64,000 nt of DNA from Micrasema longulum (lineage: Eukaryota; Arthropoda; Insecta; Trichoptera; Brachycentridae), in assembly GCA_022494885.1 (NCBI GenBank), contig JAGVSM010002983.1, positions 1 to 64,000 on the forward strand. Direction: 5' to 3'. The notes below the pieces were generated by a model that had not been told where the DNA came from, did not search any database, and worked only from the letters and a program-made list of their open reading frames with translations. Below, in pieces: positions 45,201 through 57,200 of this stretch. Within the stretch, counting starts at the first letter, position 1; each line of letters begins with the position of its first letter. The position numbers and the translations under genes were made by a program.

Positions 45201-48200
45201 AGTGTGCCAACAGCTAACTTTCATTAAAATAGATTTAAGCATATCGAGAGTGTCAGTAGAGTCGCAGTGAGTCACATCTTGCTGGAGGATGTGATTCTAT
45301 AAAATGCTGCGAACGCCTAGTTGCATTCCACCGGCAACACTACTGGCTAGTCAAACTCGTTAGCGTCCACGTCGCGAACCCTGGGCAATGGGATCACACT
45401 CATAACGATGTGATCACAGCAGATAACGAAAGGATCAAAGGCGAGTTTTTGGCGCCTCAAAACCAAAACCAACCAGCTAAGGGGAGGTAACCCCGACAGG
45501 AAACCCACCAGAGAAGGCAACAGGAAACCACTCTGGTCATCTTTTCCCACGAATCACTACGGCGAGTACATCAATAAACAGTCATCCTATTCTGGCTGCG
45601 AAATGTAAAATTAGCGCAGGACAGATACATATGCTTTCGCTGTAGTGATCGCCAACGTCGGGGGGATCCGGCAAGGCACTAGAAGAGGCAGAAGCATATC
45701 AGCTTTAAGCTGCTGGCTTAAAATTAATATAATAATAGTATATTTATGCTATTAAGAATCACAGCAAAATTCAGACGAACGCAAGAGCAACCTGTGTATA
45801 TTTTATTACCATATCATTAGCAACTAACAAAGCAATAGTAGTCTATGCCACGCTCATAAGTGTGTCTGAGCGCGAGAGAGACAGAAATTATTTTCATAAT
45901 ACGTATGCCGTGCGATGTCATACCATGGGCTCATTCACAGATACTCCACAATGTGTCTGTGTTAGTGTGTCATAACTGGCGTCTGGAAGTAGTACTTTAT
46001 GGAGGCGTTAAAATCAATAAGTCGTCGTCCAATTGGTTTACCTGTGCGCTGGTGAAGACTCCATCCTTTTCTACGGGAGGCGACCTCACAAGAGTGGGGA
46101 CCAGGAGATCAAACTTGCTAGTATCAGGAACAGTAGGCTCCTCCAATATCCAACCCGTAGATTCAAACATCTACAACAAATGACAAAAATTGGTAATCCA
46201 GTAGGGTAAAAGTAAATTGGATTGTGTCATTCGGACAAGCATATTGAGGATCGTTTTTTCAAAACACAATATTGCTATTTATTTATTTATTAACGGACAT
46301 TGTCCGTGTATACAATTTATAAGGTTTAAATATTACAATAAAAGAATAGTTTAAAAAATTTTTTAAAAAAAAGAAAGAAGCATTGACAAACATAAGGGAC
46401 ATCGAGACAAGATCTGGACTATTTATTTAGTGCTCGTTTAAATCTTTGTAAACTTAAACCAAAAAAGTCCAGATCCTGTCTTGAGTTAACAATACGACAA
46501 AGGCGGGTCATTGGAGAATTTGGGCCATAGTTTGTTCTATGCTGATCGATGAACAGTACTTCATTGTTTCTCAATCTACGAGTCGGAATATTGAATTTTA
46601 CTTGTCCCAGTAATGATGGAACATCGATTATACCATTTAGTATGCCGAACATATATGGAGTCAATATTAGTTCTACGTTTTTGTAGACTAGAAATATTTA
46701 ACATTGACTCTATTTCAGCATAAGAATAATTATCTCTCTAGTCCAAGCATCCACGCTATTTTTCAAAGCAAGCGATGTTGGACTGATTCAATGTGATTTA
46801 TTTGTATATATGCCAATATTGCCCCACATGGCAATTTGTTTTTTTTTTAAATTTAAAGCTAGTATCAAGACACATCGACAATCTGAAAAGAAAACACCAA
46901 AAACTGGCTTAAAAATATATCTAAAGTCATTTAGCTTTTTTCAAAACACAATATTTATCGGGTATATTAATCCCAAATTTAAATAATTTATATTGAATGA
47001 AATATAAAATAAAATAATAAACAACATGAATTATTTAATTCAATTCAATTAATGTATTTAAAAAATAACATGTACATAACAAACTAAAATTTAAGGCGTA
47101 CATATTATAACAAGAAAAAAAATACTAAAAGACACTTCTGTCAAAGTAGTGGGAGAATCCTGCTCCGGAAAACCCCTTCGGATACATGGAATAGATCAAC
47201 ATCCAGAGCGATGTTGTTCAGCATAGCTGTATTGTTAAGTGTCCTCGGCACGGGTAACCCCAGTGAGGTCACATTATTTTTATTATTAATTTTAGTTTGG
47301 AAGAGAAAAATATGAATAAATAAATTTAAAAATTTAAAAAATATATTTCTGATCAACCATGTCGGGAATCGAGCCTGAGACCTCTAGCATGGTAGGCAGA
47401 CGCACTGACCATTACACCACAAGGCCGAGGATATTAATAGAGAACATAATATTTCAATTTACTCACTTTTACATCTAATGGATCGCCTGTCAGCTCTCCA
47501 TCTAAAATAGTCAGACTATGGCAAACATTCATCCCGACTTTTAGCAGATCTTCATCGTCCAAAACACTAGGATCCTTCACTGGCGCTCCGAGCATGAGTT
47601 CCATTTCCTCGCCTTCGCTGGATCCAGCATCGCTGTCGTACGGGCTGTCATCATCGGCTGCGAGCCCCAATTCGTCGGCGCACTGGTTAGACTCGAATCC
47701 GAGATTGTCGGCGCTGTGGTTAGACTCGAAGTCCACGGGGTTGACCATTTCATTGGACGAGAGAAGCGCAGACTTGCGTCGACGGATTAGAGGGACTGTC
47801 GATGTTTTGCGGGGTTTTTTCTGTATCGTCTTCTCGATCGGAATTACGCCCCACATGTCCAGACCATCTTCTGTTAATGTGCCAGTCTAAAAAAATAATT
47901 AAAACATTACATATACTATGTTGATCAGCGTTAGATAGAATTGACAAAGAAAAACTGTGGAAGGTTTTATCGGAGTATGGAGTGAAAGGCAACCTGATAA
48001 GGGCTATTGCATCACTGTATAAGGACAGCACAGTAGTACAAATGGGTCATTTAAATTGTGTTTTGATATTCTTAAAGGAGTCAAAGAGAGATGTGTAATT
48101 TCACTATGGCAGTTCAATGTATATATCGATAACTGTATGAAAGATTTAATGATGGGAGCAAAAATCGGCTTCTGTTTTAGTTTCGGCCGAAACTGAAACT

Positions 48201-51200
48201 TATTCAAATACGTTAAAAGTCTCTTCAAGACACCTAATTACTCCGCATATGATGTCACTAGTTCTCTTCGGTGAGTTTTCCCGATTGGTAAGTTGGCTTC
48301 CCAGAAACGTAAATATATCACAACACTCTTTCATTGGTTGATTTACAAGAACTTGTGACATCCGCTTATCCGAACTCCAGTCATCCGGATTACCAAATAG
48401 CCGAATCGTTAAATAAAATAAAGGTTTTTTTAAATTTAATTGAACAATTAACTTTGCTGGATGGTTACGCCACATTTAGTCTATGTGAATACACATATCG
48501 ATAGTCAGATGGCAGAAGGGACCATCTGTATTTTTGTCCATGTTCTAGTTTTCAAAAGTTTTGATTGATATTTCAGTAAATACACGCAAAAAAATTAATT
48601 AAAATCAGCGTCATTTAGAATGGTAATTTATTATTGAAAATAATTTAATCCACAAACTGAAAATATTTTAATTTGTGGATTAATGTCTTGGAATTGAGTC
48701 GTATTTCAGGTCTCCTGAACATTTTTGAAAATTACAAATGGCCCCTTTTGCCATCTGACTACCGATATATACATAGCATATTTACTAGGATGAGGCGTTG
48801 AAATTTGTTTTCTACCTACTGGGCTCTGGTTAAAATGTTGCAATTGCCCACCGTGGGTACCAATTATTGTCCCAGCCCCATAATAAAAACTGAACTGATC
48901 GTGTGTGCATGTACTTTATATATTCTCACCGCGATCGCAAATAACTTATTTTTGCGATTAATACCTCATTAAATCCACTGTGTCGGGTAATCGTCAAGTA
49001 CCCCTCTTTCCTGACCACAAGATCTGATGTAATCCTGACTGCCGCGACAGAAGTTCTAGACAATAAAGGTGCCAAAACCCAGAATAAGGTAGGTTATTGC
49101 ATTCATTGTATTTGGGTTCATTGGCAAAGCAAATAAAGGATAACACATTCCGCGAACCAGCATTTCGAACGTTCATCTGGTAACAAGCAAGTGGTGCGAT
49201 CACTGGACATGTTCAAGTAAGTTTTTAACGTATTATTTCAAAAGCAATAAATTCTGGTACTGTGGTATTAATCTGGATAGCTGGAGTTTTTACTGTGGTT
49301 CACTTTAAATATTTTTTTCCCGTAGCAACTTCATCGTTGTGTTGATTTATTACCTTGTCAAAGCACACGCAGTTAATGCTCCCGCACACGTTGATGACGC
49401 GCGGGTTGATGCAGAACACGTCGGCCCGACGCAGGCGCGAAATGGCGTACAGCCGCCCCACCGTCATGGCGGCCGGCAGAGCGGGCGGCACAACGATGGT
49501 CAGGATATCCAGAGACTTGATGATTATGTCCGATACAGACACGCTGCGACCACTCTGCAAAGACATGTTAATATTGAATTGTGTTTTAAACAAAGAAAAT
49601 ATGAATAGTAAACAATATGGATTTATGTGTGGTACATACTGCAACGATTTGTTCACGGAGAATCGATAAATACAATTTTTATTGAAATTTGAAAGAATGT
49701 TTTGAGTATGTCCAAATGTTAGCAGACTGGCTCGATTTCCTCCCTAGGGAGTTATTCAGATCTAAATTTGTTACAACAGAGGGAAAACATTTTTGAGAAG
49801 GGATATGGAAGTCTAGGCATTTACAGGGCTTATGACCTGTCATTGATTGGTTTAAGTGGCCACTTTACATAAGTTCAGCTGGATGAATCTCACCCACATA
49901 ATAAAGGTTTCAGGTCGTTTACTTCACAAAAGTCAACAGATGGAAGAGTTGTGGAAATGTGGATGTTTGAACATATGCAGAATGGTGAATGTTACAGTGT
50001 GGCCATGGACAAAATCAGAAAAATGGGTTGCAATTATTTTCTGTGACAAGCAGCAAATATTACTCGTTACAATACCAGGTGGTTTTTAGATTCATTAACC
50101 GAGCAAGCACCCATCACTTTCTAGGGAAGATCAACCTTTATTGTCTACCAGCTGTCCTTTGGTTCTGGAATCCGGCTCGAAGGACCAAGCTCCGGAGAAT
50201 ACACAAGTATCGGTTCTTACTTTGAGCGCGATGGTGTAAATCAGGCCCAGTATGGAGAGGAAGGTGAGGATGATGATGAACTTGTAGGAGTCGCGGTCGA
50301 ACTTGAAGTCGGCAGGGAGCGGGTACATGATGGATCGCACCAGCTGCCCTTTAGTGGTCTGGAAGCCGGTTCGAAGGACCACAGCTCTGAAAAAGAAAAC
50401 TTGACATGAAATCGAGCCGGTCATAAAAACATTATCATATTTATAATCTACACTGTTTTGATCAATGACACACGGCCTGGCTGACCAGCACTTCCGGTCT
50501 TATGAAGAAGTAGGAAATTGGATCAATTCGTGGATTGCTTCAAAAGATGACCAGATTTTTCAATGCGGGATTCGTACGCCGCCCGAAATATGGGAGAAAG
50601 GAGTGGCCAGCAAAGGACAATCCTTTGAATCATAAATGTATAACCAGTTTTTTTACAACTAGGCCCCGAATTTCAGAAAAAAAATGGCAGAAGCAAAGTT
50701 GTAAACCTATTAGTAAGATGCATTTTGGTGCAATCGGCTTTCTTAGGATTTGTGTTTACTTTTTTTATATCAATATGGAGGGGCCATGCGGCCTTGCGGA
50801 GCGGTGCGGTGTAAAGGAACTATGGAGACGGGTTTGGATCCCAGCAGAAAGTTATAAGAATCTCCTACCTTCCGGATCTGAGGTTTTGACCGGAGGCTGG
50901 AGATGGCTCTGGGACACTTCACTTCTCACTTAATTAGTGGTGGTTTTGCATAATGCGGTAGCGGGAGCTTTACGCGGTGCAGAGCGGTAAGCGGCGGCGA
51001 TCTAGATGACTCGGTGCTTAACTCTTAACTAAACTACTACTGGGCGGTGAGGGACAGGTACAGGTGCGGGTGAGAATATTAATCTTAATGTGGGTAATAT
51101 AAATATGTATAAAATCAATACATATATTATTCTTTTAATTAGAAATCAAACACTGATTTGAGTCTACTGAACACTTTATTTTATTTTTACAAATATAAAC

Positions 51201-54200
51201 ATATAAAAATAAAAACTTCGTGACAATTGTGTCGCCTTATTAGGGCATTTTCAAATGAATGTCTTTGTTTATATTTGTAAAAATAAAATAAAGTGTTCAG
51301 TAGACTCAAATCAGTGTTTGATTTCTAATTATAAGTTTAAATATGGAGTTCTACAAAATAAACACCAAATCAATCAATCAACATATATTATTCCTCGATT
51401 GTTGTGAACTCCTGAATCTTATTAACTTCAAAATACCGAATCGAGTCACTAGAAGTACGGAGTTGTTTGCAACTACGAGTACATATGTAGGTACTAACTA
51501 CGCACGACACTCTTATTCCGCGTTTACATTCCTTAGCCAACAAATTTACTTGTGATGTGGACATTTTTAATACGACAACTAATTATTAATGTCGTAATGA
51601 AACTTTCTTTTTGAAACAATTTTTTCTCTGTTTTGATGTGTATTATTATTATCCTATCTTTTCTGAAATAAATGAATGAAATATTTTTGTGTACCAGATA
51701 TTATATTATCTTATATATACTTACTGTAAACTAACTTTTATTATTTGTTTTTAAAAATAATTTGTTAATACCATTTTTTCATACGTATAAGTGTATGTAT
51801 ATTATCCATGGCTTTATCCCACTGAGTTCCTCCAGGGTATGCTTGGTTACAGCAGTTTGAAGACTAGAAGGAATGTGTATTTAACAACGCACTTCTTTCG
51901 ATTGTTGCGCGGTATTATTGACAACCCTGAAATTATGCGGAGCATTAGCTTTTATGTTCCTGATAATTACCTTAGACAGCATCAACATAGACTGTTTCAC
52001 ATTCCAATATACAGGACCAACCTGCCAATGGTTATGCCTGTTGGAAGGGCTATCTCTATGTTGAACAATATCACTTTGGACATTGACATTTTTCACGTCT
52101 CTGAGGGAGTTTTTCGTTACAAGATTCTCTTACTTTTTTAACATATTATTCTTTGGATATTATGTATACTAATGTGTTTTTTTTATATATACCTAATTTT
52201 ACCTAATTATTTCTATATGTATGAATTAAGATATTTTATTTTGTAATGTACATATATATGAATAAATAAATGATGATGATGAAATGATGATGTATATATA
52301 TATTTTTTTTTTTTGCTTAAATTCTTTACAAGTTAATTACAATTTGCTGTTTAATTCAATTACTTTTCTTATATCAATATATTTTTTTCTTTTTTACTAT
52401 GTAAAGTTTTACTTTTTATTTTGCATGGTAGTATGCTTTTTATTGTTTCTACATGTATACAAAAAAGCGTTGTTAATTCTTTAAATTATTACTTACTATG
52501 TTTGTACTTGCCTGTATATTTTTTGTAAATGCCCCTTGGGCGTATTGTAAAATTAAATAAATATTGACTTACTTGACCAATTCAGTATTGTAATATCTAG
52601 TCTGAATGACTTTGGTCCCGCAGTACAGAGTATGGCTGGAGTCTTCCTTGATGTCGTACAGACGGTTCTGGGGAGGTAAGGCTGTCTTTGTTACAGGAAC
52701 TGATTCTCCTGTAAAAGAAAAATCAATGCAAAATGAATCCTTTTTAAATACTAAGAGTGTTAGCAAACACAAACCCTTCCAGCATATTTTGAAAATAATA
52801 AAATGAAAACAATAATAGTTTATATTTTACTTAATACCTTCCCAAGACACAGGTCAGTGTGCCACCTCAATGGAGCAAGCCATGCTCCTCCCGTCACAAG
52901 ATAGGGATGTTCGCGTCAACATTAGTAAAGCAATGAGGAAGTTCAGTGATTTTTAATCTGTTAATAGACTGTGGAGGGCAACACCAAGAGCCGCGAGGTT
53001 GACAGGTTCGAACTCCGCTTTGGCCCGCTGCAACGTCAGCTCGGACAAAATATTAAACCACGTGCATCGGAAGAACTCATTACATTTTATCTTGGCAATT
53101 CGTGTCGCCCGGCCACCAGCTCTCCACCAGTGTTCGCTATTCTAAATTCCTTTTGTACAAAAGAATAGGATGTAACTCGTGTGTTACCGCTTAATAAATA
53201 AGTTCAATTTTCTCTCTCAATTCAACTTTCTCATTTAACCTCAAATAACTCACCCATCCTATAAGACTATTAAACTAAGCCAAAAAATGATTTTTATAAT
53301 GACAAAATATCTAAGCAAATATTAAATTTTGAGGGCCATTTTCAACGAGTTGTAAATAACTTACCATTAGGAAATGAGAATCAAGTTGGGGTAGAGTAGA
53401 GTGGGATTCGAACCACAGACCTTTGAGCTGTGAGTCCAAGGCACTAGTCACGGGACCACAGCCCGATTCGACCTAATAAGTTTTGCGATTCTGAAAGCAA
53501 TACGCGTGTGACGTCTCAAGTTCTCTGCCGCTTCTTCTCGGTCAGTTCTGCCGATTGGTCGGTTGACGGTAAGTACACCAAGTAAGGTTGCTTCATATGA
53601 ACTAGTGACGTCGTTCAAAATAATTTGTTTTTATTGAAATATTTTTATTATTTAAATCCCCTAGGGCTGACTTTGTCCTTGACCGATTTTTAATTTTTAA
53701 TTTAAAAAATAATATAAACAAAATTATAGTCTTTAAAATATTACTTGATTAGAATGACAGTTGTCAGGAAAAGTGACAATATAACTTTGTAGTAACGTCT
53801 AAGGAGTGATTTATATTGACACACGAAAAATCATGAGTATCTGGCATGTTAATTAATTTTTTTAGTACAATGCTTGACACATAAATCAACATAAATTTAT
53901 AAAATCAGCTTTAAAACTTTTAAAAAAACTAAAAGAAACCTAATTATATACGACGTTCTTACAAGGTTACATCATTTTGCAAAAACGTTAGAGGTGGGAC
54001 AAATTGATCGAATAAAAAAATATTTCATTTGATGTTGTTCATTAAAAAAGTATAAATGCCTTTTTTTGGTGAATAATTGTCTTAAACACACTAATAGGAT
54101 TGTTATTGCGTTTTTATATCAATTTTCGGAAACAGAGTTTCATGTTTGCATGAAAAAACTGATAAAATCGATTTGATCGGTACATGATCAGTGATCATTA

Positions 54201-57200
54201 ATTTCCCATCACTATTCACATTTGTTTGGCAGCTGTCATTTTAATCAAGCTATATTTTAAGGACTATAGTAGACTCAAATCAGTGTTTGATTTTAATGTT
54301 TCAATTATAATATGGAGTTCTACAAAAAAAACGCCAACAAACAATGCCAACTTTGTTGACACCTTTATTTACCCGTGAGCATGCTCTCGTTGACGATGCA
54401 GGAACCGTGCAGCAGTACCGCATCTACGTGCATGGTGCAGCCGTGCGGGGGGATGACCAGCAAGTCTCCCGGCACCAGTTCCTCGCTCCCCACCTCCACC
54501 TGCTCGCTCCCCCGACACACGGTGACTCGCCCGCCCGACTGCACTGTGGAACGAAGGTTCTTCTGGTTCTGGAAGGAAGGAGGCTTCTTGATAAAAAAAA
54601 GTATGATCTAGAATGTAGAAGAGACTGGGATAGTGCTAGAAAGAAGTAAGACTGAGAGCAAGAAAAGACTGGGAAAATAGGGTAGAAAGTGCTAGAGATA
54701 TTCCTGAACTATTTGTTAAGCAGTTTGTAACGTGTAATCCCTATACTTAACTTTATTTATACTGTTATTATATTAATATTGACTCCATATATATGTTCGG
54801 CATACTAAATGGTATAATCGATGTTCCATCATTACTGGGGCAAGTAAAATTCCATATTCCGACTCGTAGATTGAGAAACAATGAAGTACTGTTCATCAAT
54901 CAGCATAGAACTAACTATGGCCTTAATTCGGGGGTTAAGGGTCATAAGGGCGAAACTACAAAAACACAGTTTTGAGATAAATGATAAAACAGTTTTCAAA
55001 AAATAATACTGTCTTTTAAGGGTAACAAATAAAGAAAATAAAAAATACAGTTAATAGAGCATAAAATGTTTTAGAGACAAAAATATGAAACTACGCTTTC
55101 GTCTATATGACCCTAACTTGCGCTTACATTAGTAAATTAACAAAATGATGTAAAAGGTGTTTTATTCTTCTGACTTTAAACAAAACGCTTCATTTGTAGT
55201 TTCACACAAATTTATCTAGGTAACTACTTATCGGATGAGTTTCATCTTTTTGTCACTAACAGGATATTTTGTTTGGATATCAGATTAGTACTCAACACAA
55301 AACAGCATTTTTTGTAGTTTCGCCCTTATGACCCTAAGCCCCCGAATTCTCCAATGACCCGTCTTTGTCGTATTGTTAACTCAAGACAAGATCTGGACTT
55401 TTTTGGTTTAAGTTTACAACGATTTAAACGAGCACTAAATAAATAGTCCAGATCTTGTCTCGATGTCCCTTATGCTTGTCAATGCTTCTTTTCATTTTTT
55501 TTTAATGTTTTAAACTATTATTTTATTGTAATATTTAAACCCTATAAATTGTATACATGGACAATGTCCGTATATAAATAAATAACTAAAAAAATATCCT
55601 GATGACAAACATTGCAGCAAATGGCAACACCTGTCTATCAGATCCTTATTAAGGCCGTAATTATATAACAAGTCAGAGCACTTAATACTTGTGTATATGG
55701 TAGAGAATAAGCCGCTCTTTTGAAATGCACAAATCGTTTGAGAGATACTACTTCGTCAGTACTGGCATGTGAAAAAGATGTATTAGATTGATCAGAGTAC
55801 TTAATAAAGTATTTACGGCAGAATCGTCCACCTTTGATAAAATTGCTAACCTTCTACGTTTTGATCGTTTGCTACGGTCCGCGAAATTCTTCCCGTGTCG
55901 ATCATTTAAAAACGGCATCTCTTGTAGGCGCTCCTGGACTTCTCTGTACGTTGCGTGGATCCCAAAAGGTCGCATTCTTCTGTCACATTCAACCAATCAG
56001 AATATTTACCAACCATTTTTGGTTTTGAACGGGCACATTGCATCCAATATTGGATTTTTTTTGTATATGTAATCAATACCACATTGTAAAACGAGGCTCG
56101 CACAGAGACATGCATATTTTATAGGCCCAAAGATTTTTAATTCTTTTTTTACTGATATTTCATTGATTCCAGACTTTCAAAATTTTCCTTCTTTTAAAAA
56201 ACATGCACTATCCTGGATTCAAACTAAAGATATGAACTCTTTTTTTCTATGATTTATTTTGTTGCCCTTTAAGGAATATTTTTGTGTTTTTTTAAAATAT
56301 TTTTTATTTCCTCCTTTGATTACTATAAATAAAAATACCATATTATCTTTTACAGAATATTTTTTTTTTCTTTCTTATGTTATACAAAAATATTATAACT
56401 GTCCATTATTTATTATAGGAGCAAAAATTCATTGACATTTTCTTGTATACCCACGAACAGGCCATGCCTTTGTGGAGATTTTTTGTTTACTATTTTTCTA
56501 TAAATATGTATTTCGTTGATATGTAATTATGCTTTTTTTTAATACTCTGTTTTATTATTATGTATATTGTAAGAAAACAAAAAATTTAAAAAAAAAAAGA
56601 TTTTTCAAGTTATTTGTGTTGATATTTTTGACATCGGGTATTTGTTTGACAAACACATGTAAAGTATGGCGTTTTTTTAAAAATAATCAAACATACCTTC
56701 AACTTGAATTTCCATCACAAAAAAACACACATCAATGACTAATTCTGAGAAATATAGAACAGTTAACACGGTGACTATTAAGCGCACTGATTTTGACATT
56801 TCGCGCTCAGCCACCGTACGGGCTGGGCGTGAAATATAGTTCCTCTCCAACCGTAGCTTATAATCTTATAATAAATTTAAAAATAAGTTGTTATATGTTA
56901 GAAAACAATGAGTTAATGTTTATAAGTCGTTAGTGTGTAGTAGTGTAGTCATGTTTTAGACAAACAGTGGAAAAAAGAAGACTATTTATTTAATAGCATT
57001 GTTTTATACTTTATTCTTAACAGAATATGTGACAAATAGTGAACAATGGAAACTTTCAAAAAATATTTCAAATATCTGCCTTCTAATAACATACAAAATG
57101 ATAAATCAAACTTCTATAACTAACTTATACAAAAAAATATTCATTTAAAAATGTGAATTGAACAGGAATGTTGCGTCTCATAAAATGAAATAATACGGAC

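Noticed and set aside
50131..50220. Read-through extension of exon 7 into intron 7
   Set aside because: The frame stays open past 50221 but a consensus donor GTAAGA follows the conserved IALK end, and exon 8 joins in phase there. The extra residues come from the duplicated segment.
55748..56115. Set of overlapping frames of about 65-95 codons on both strands
   Set aside because: No domain, mutually overlapping on opposite strands.
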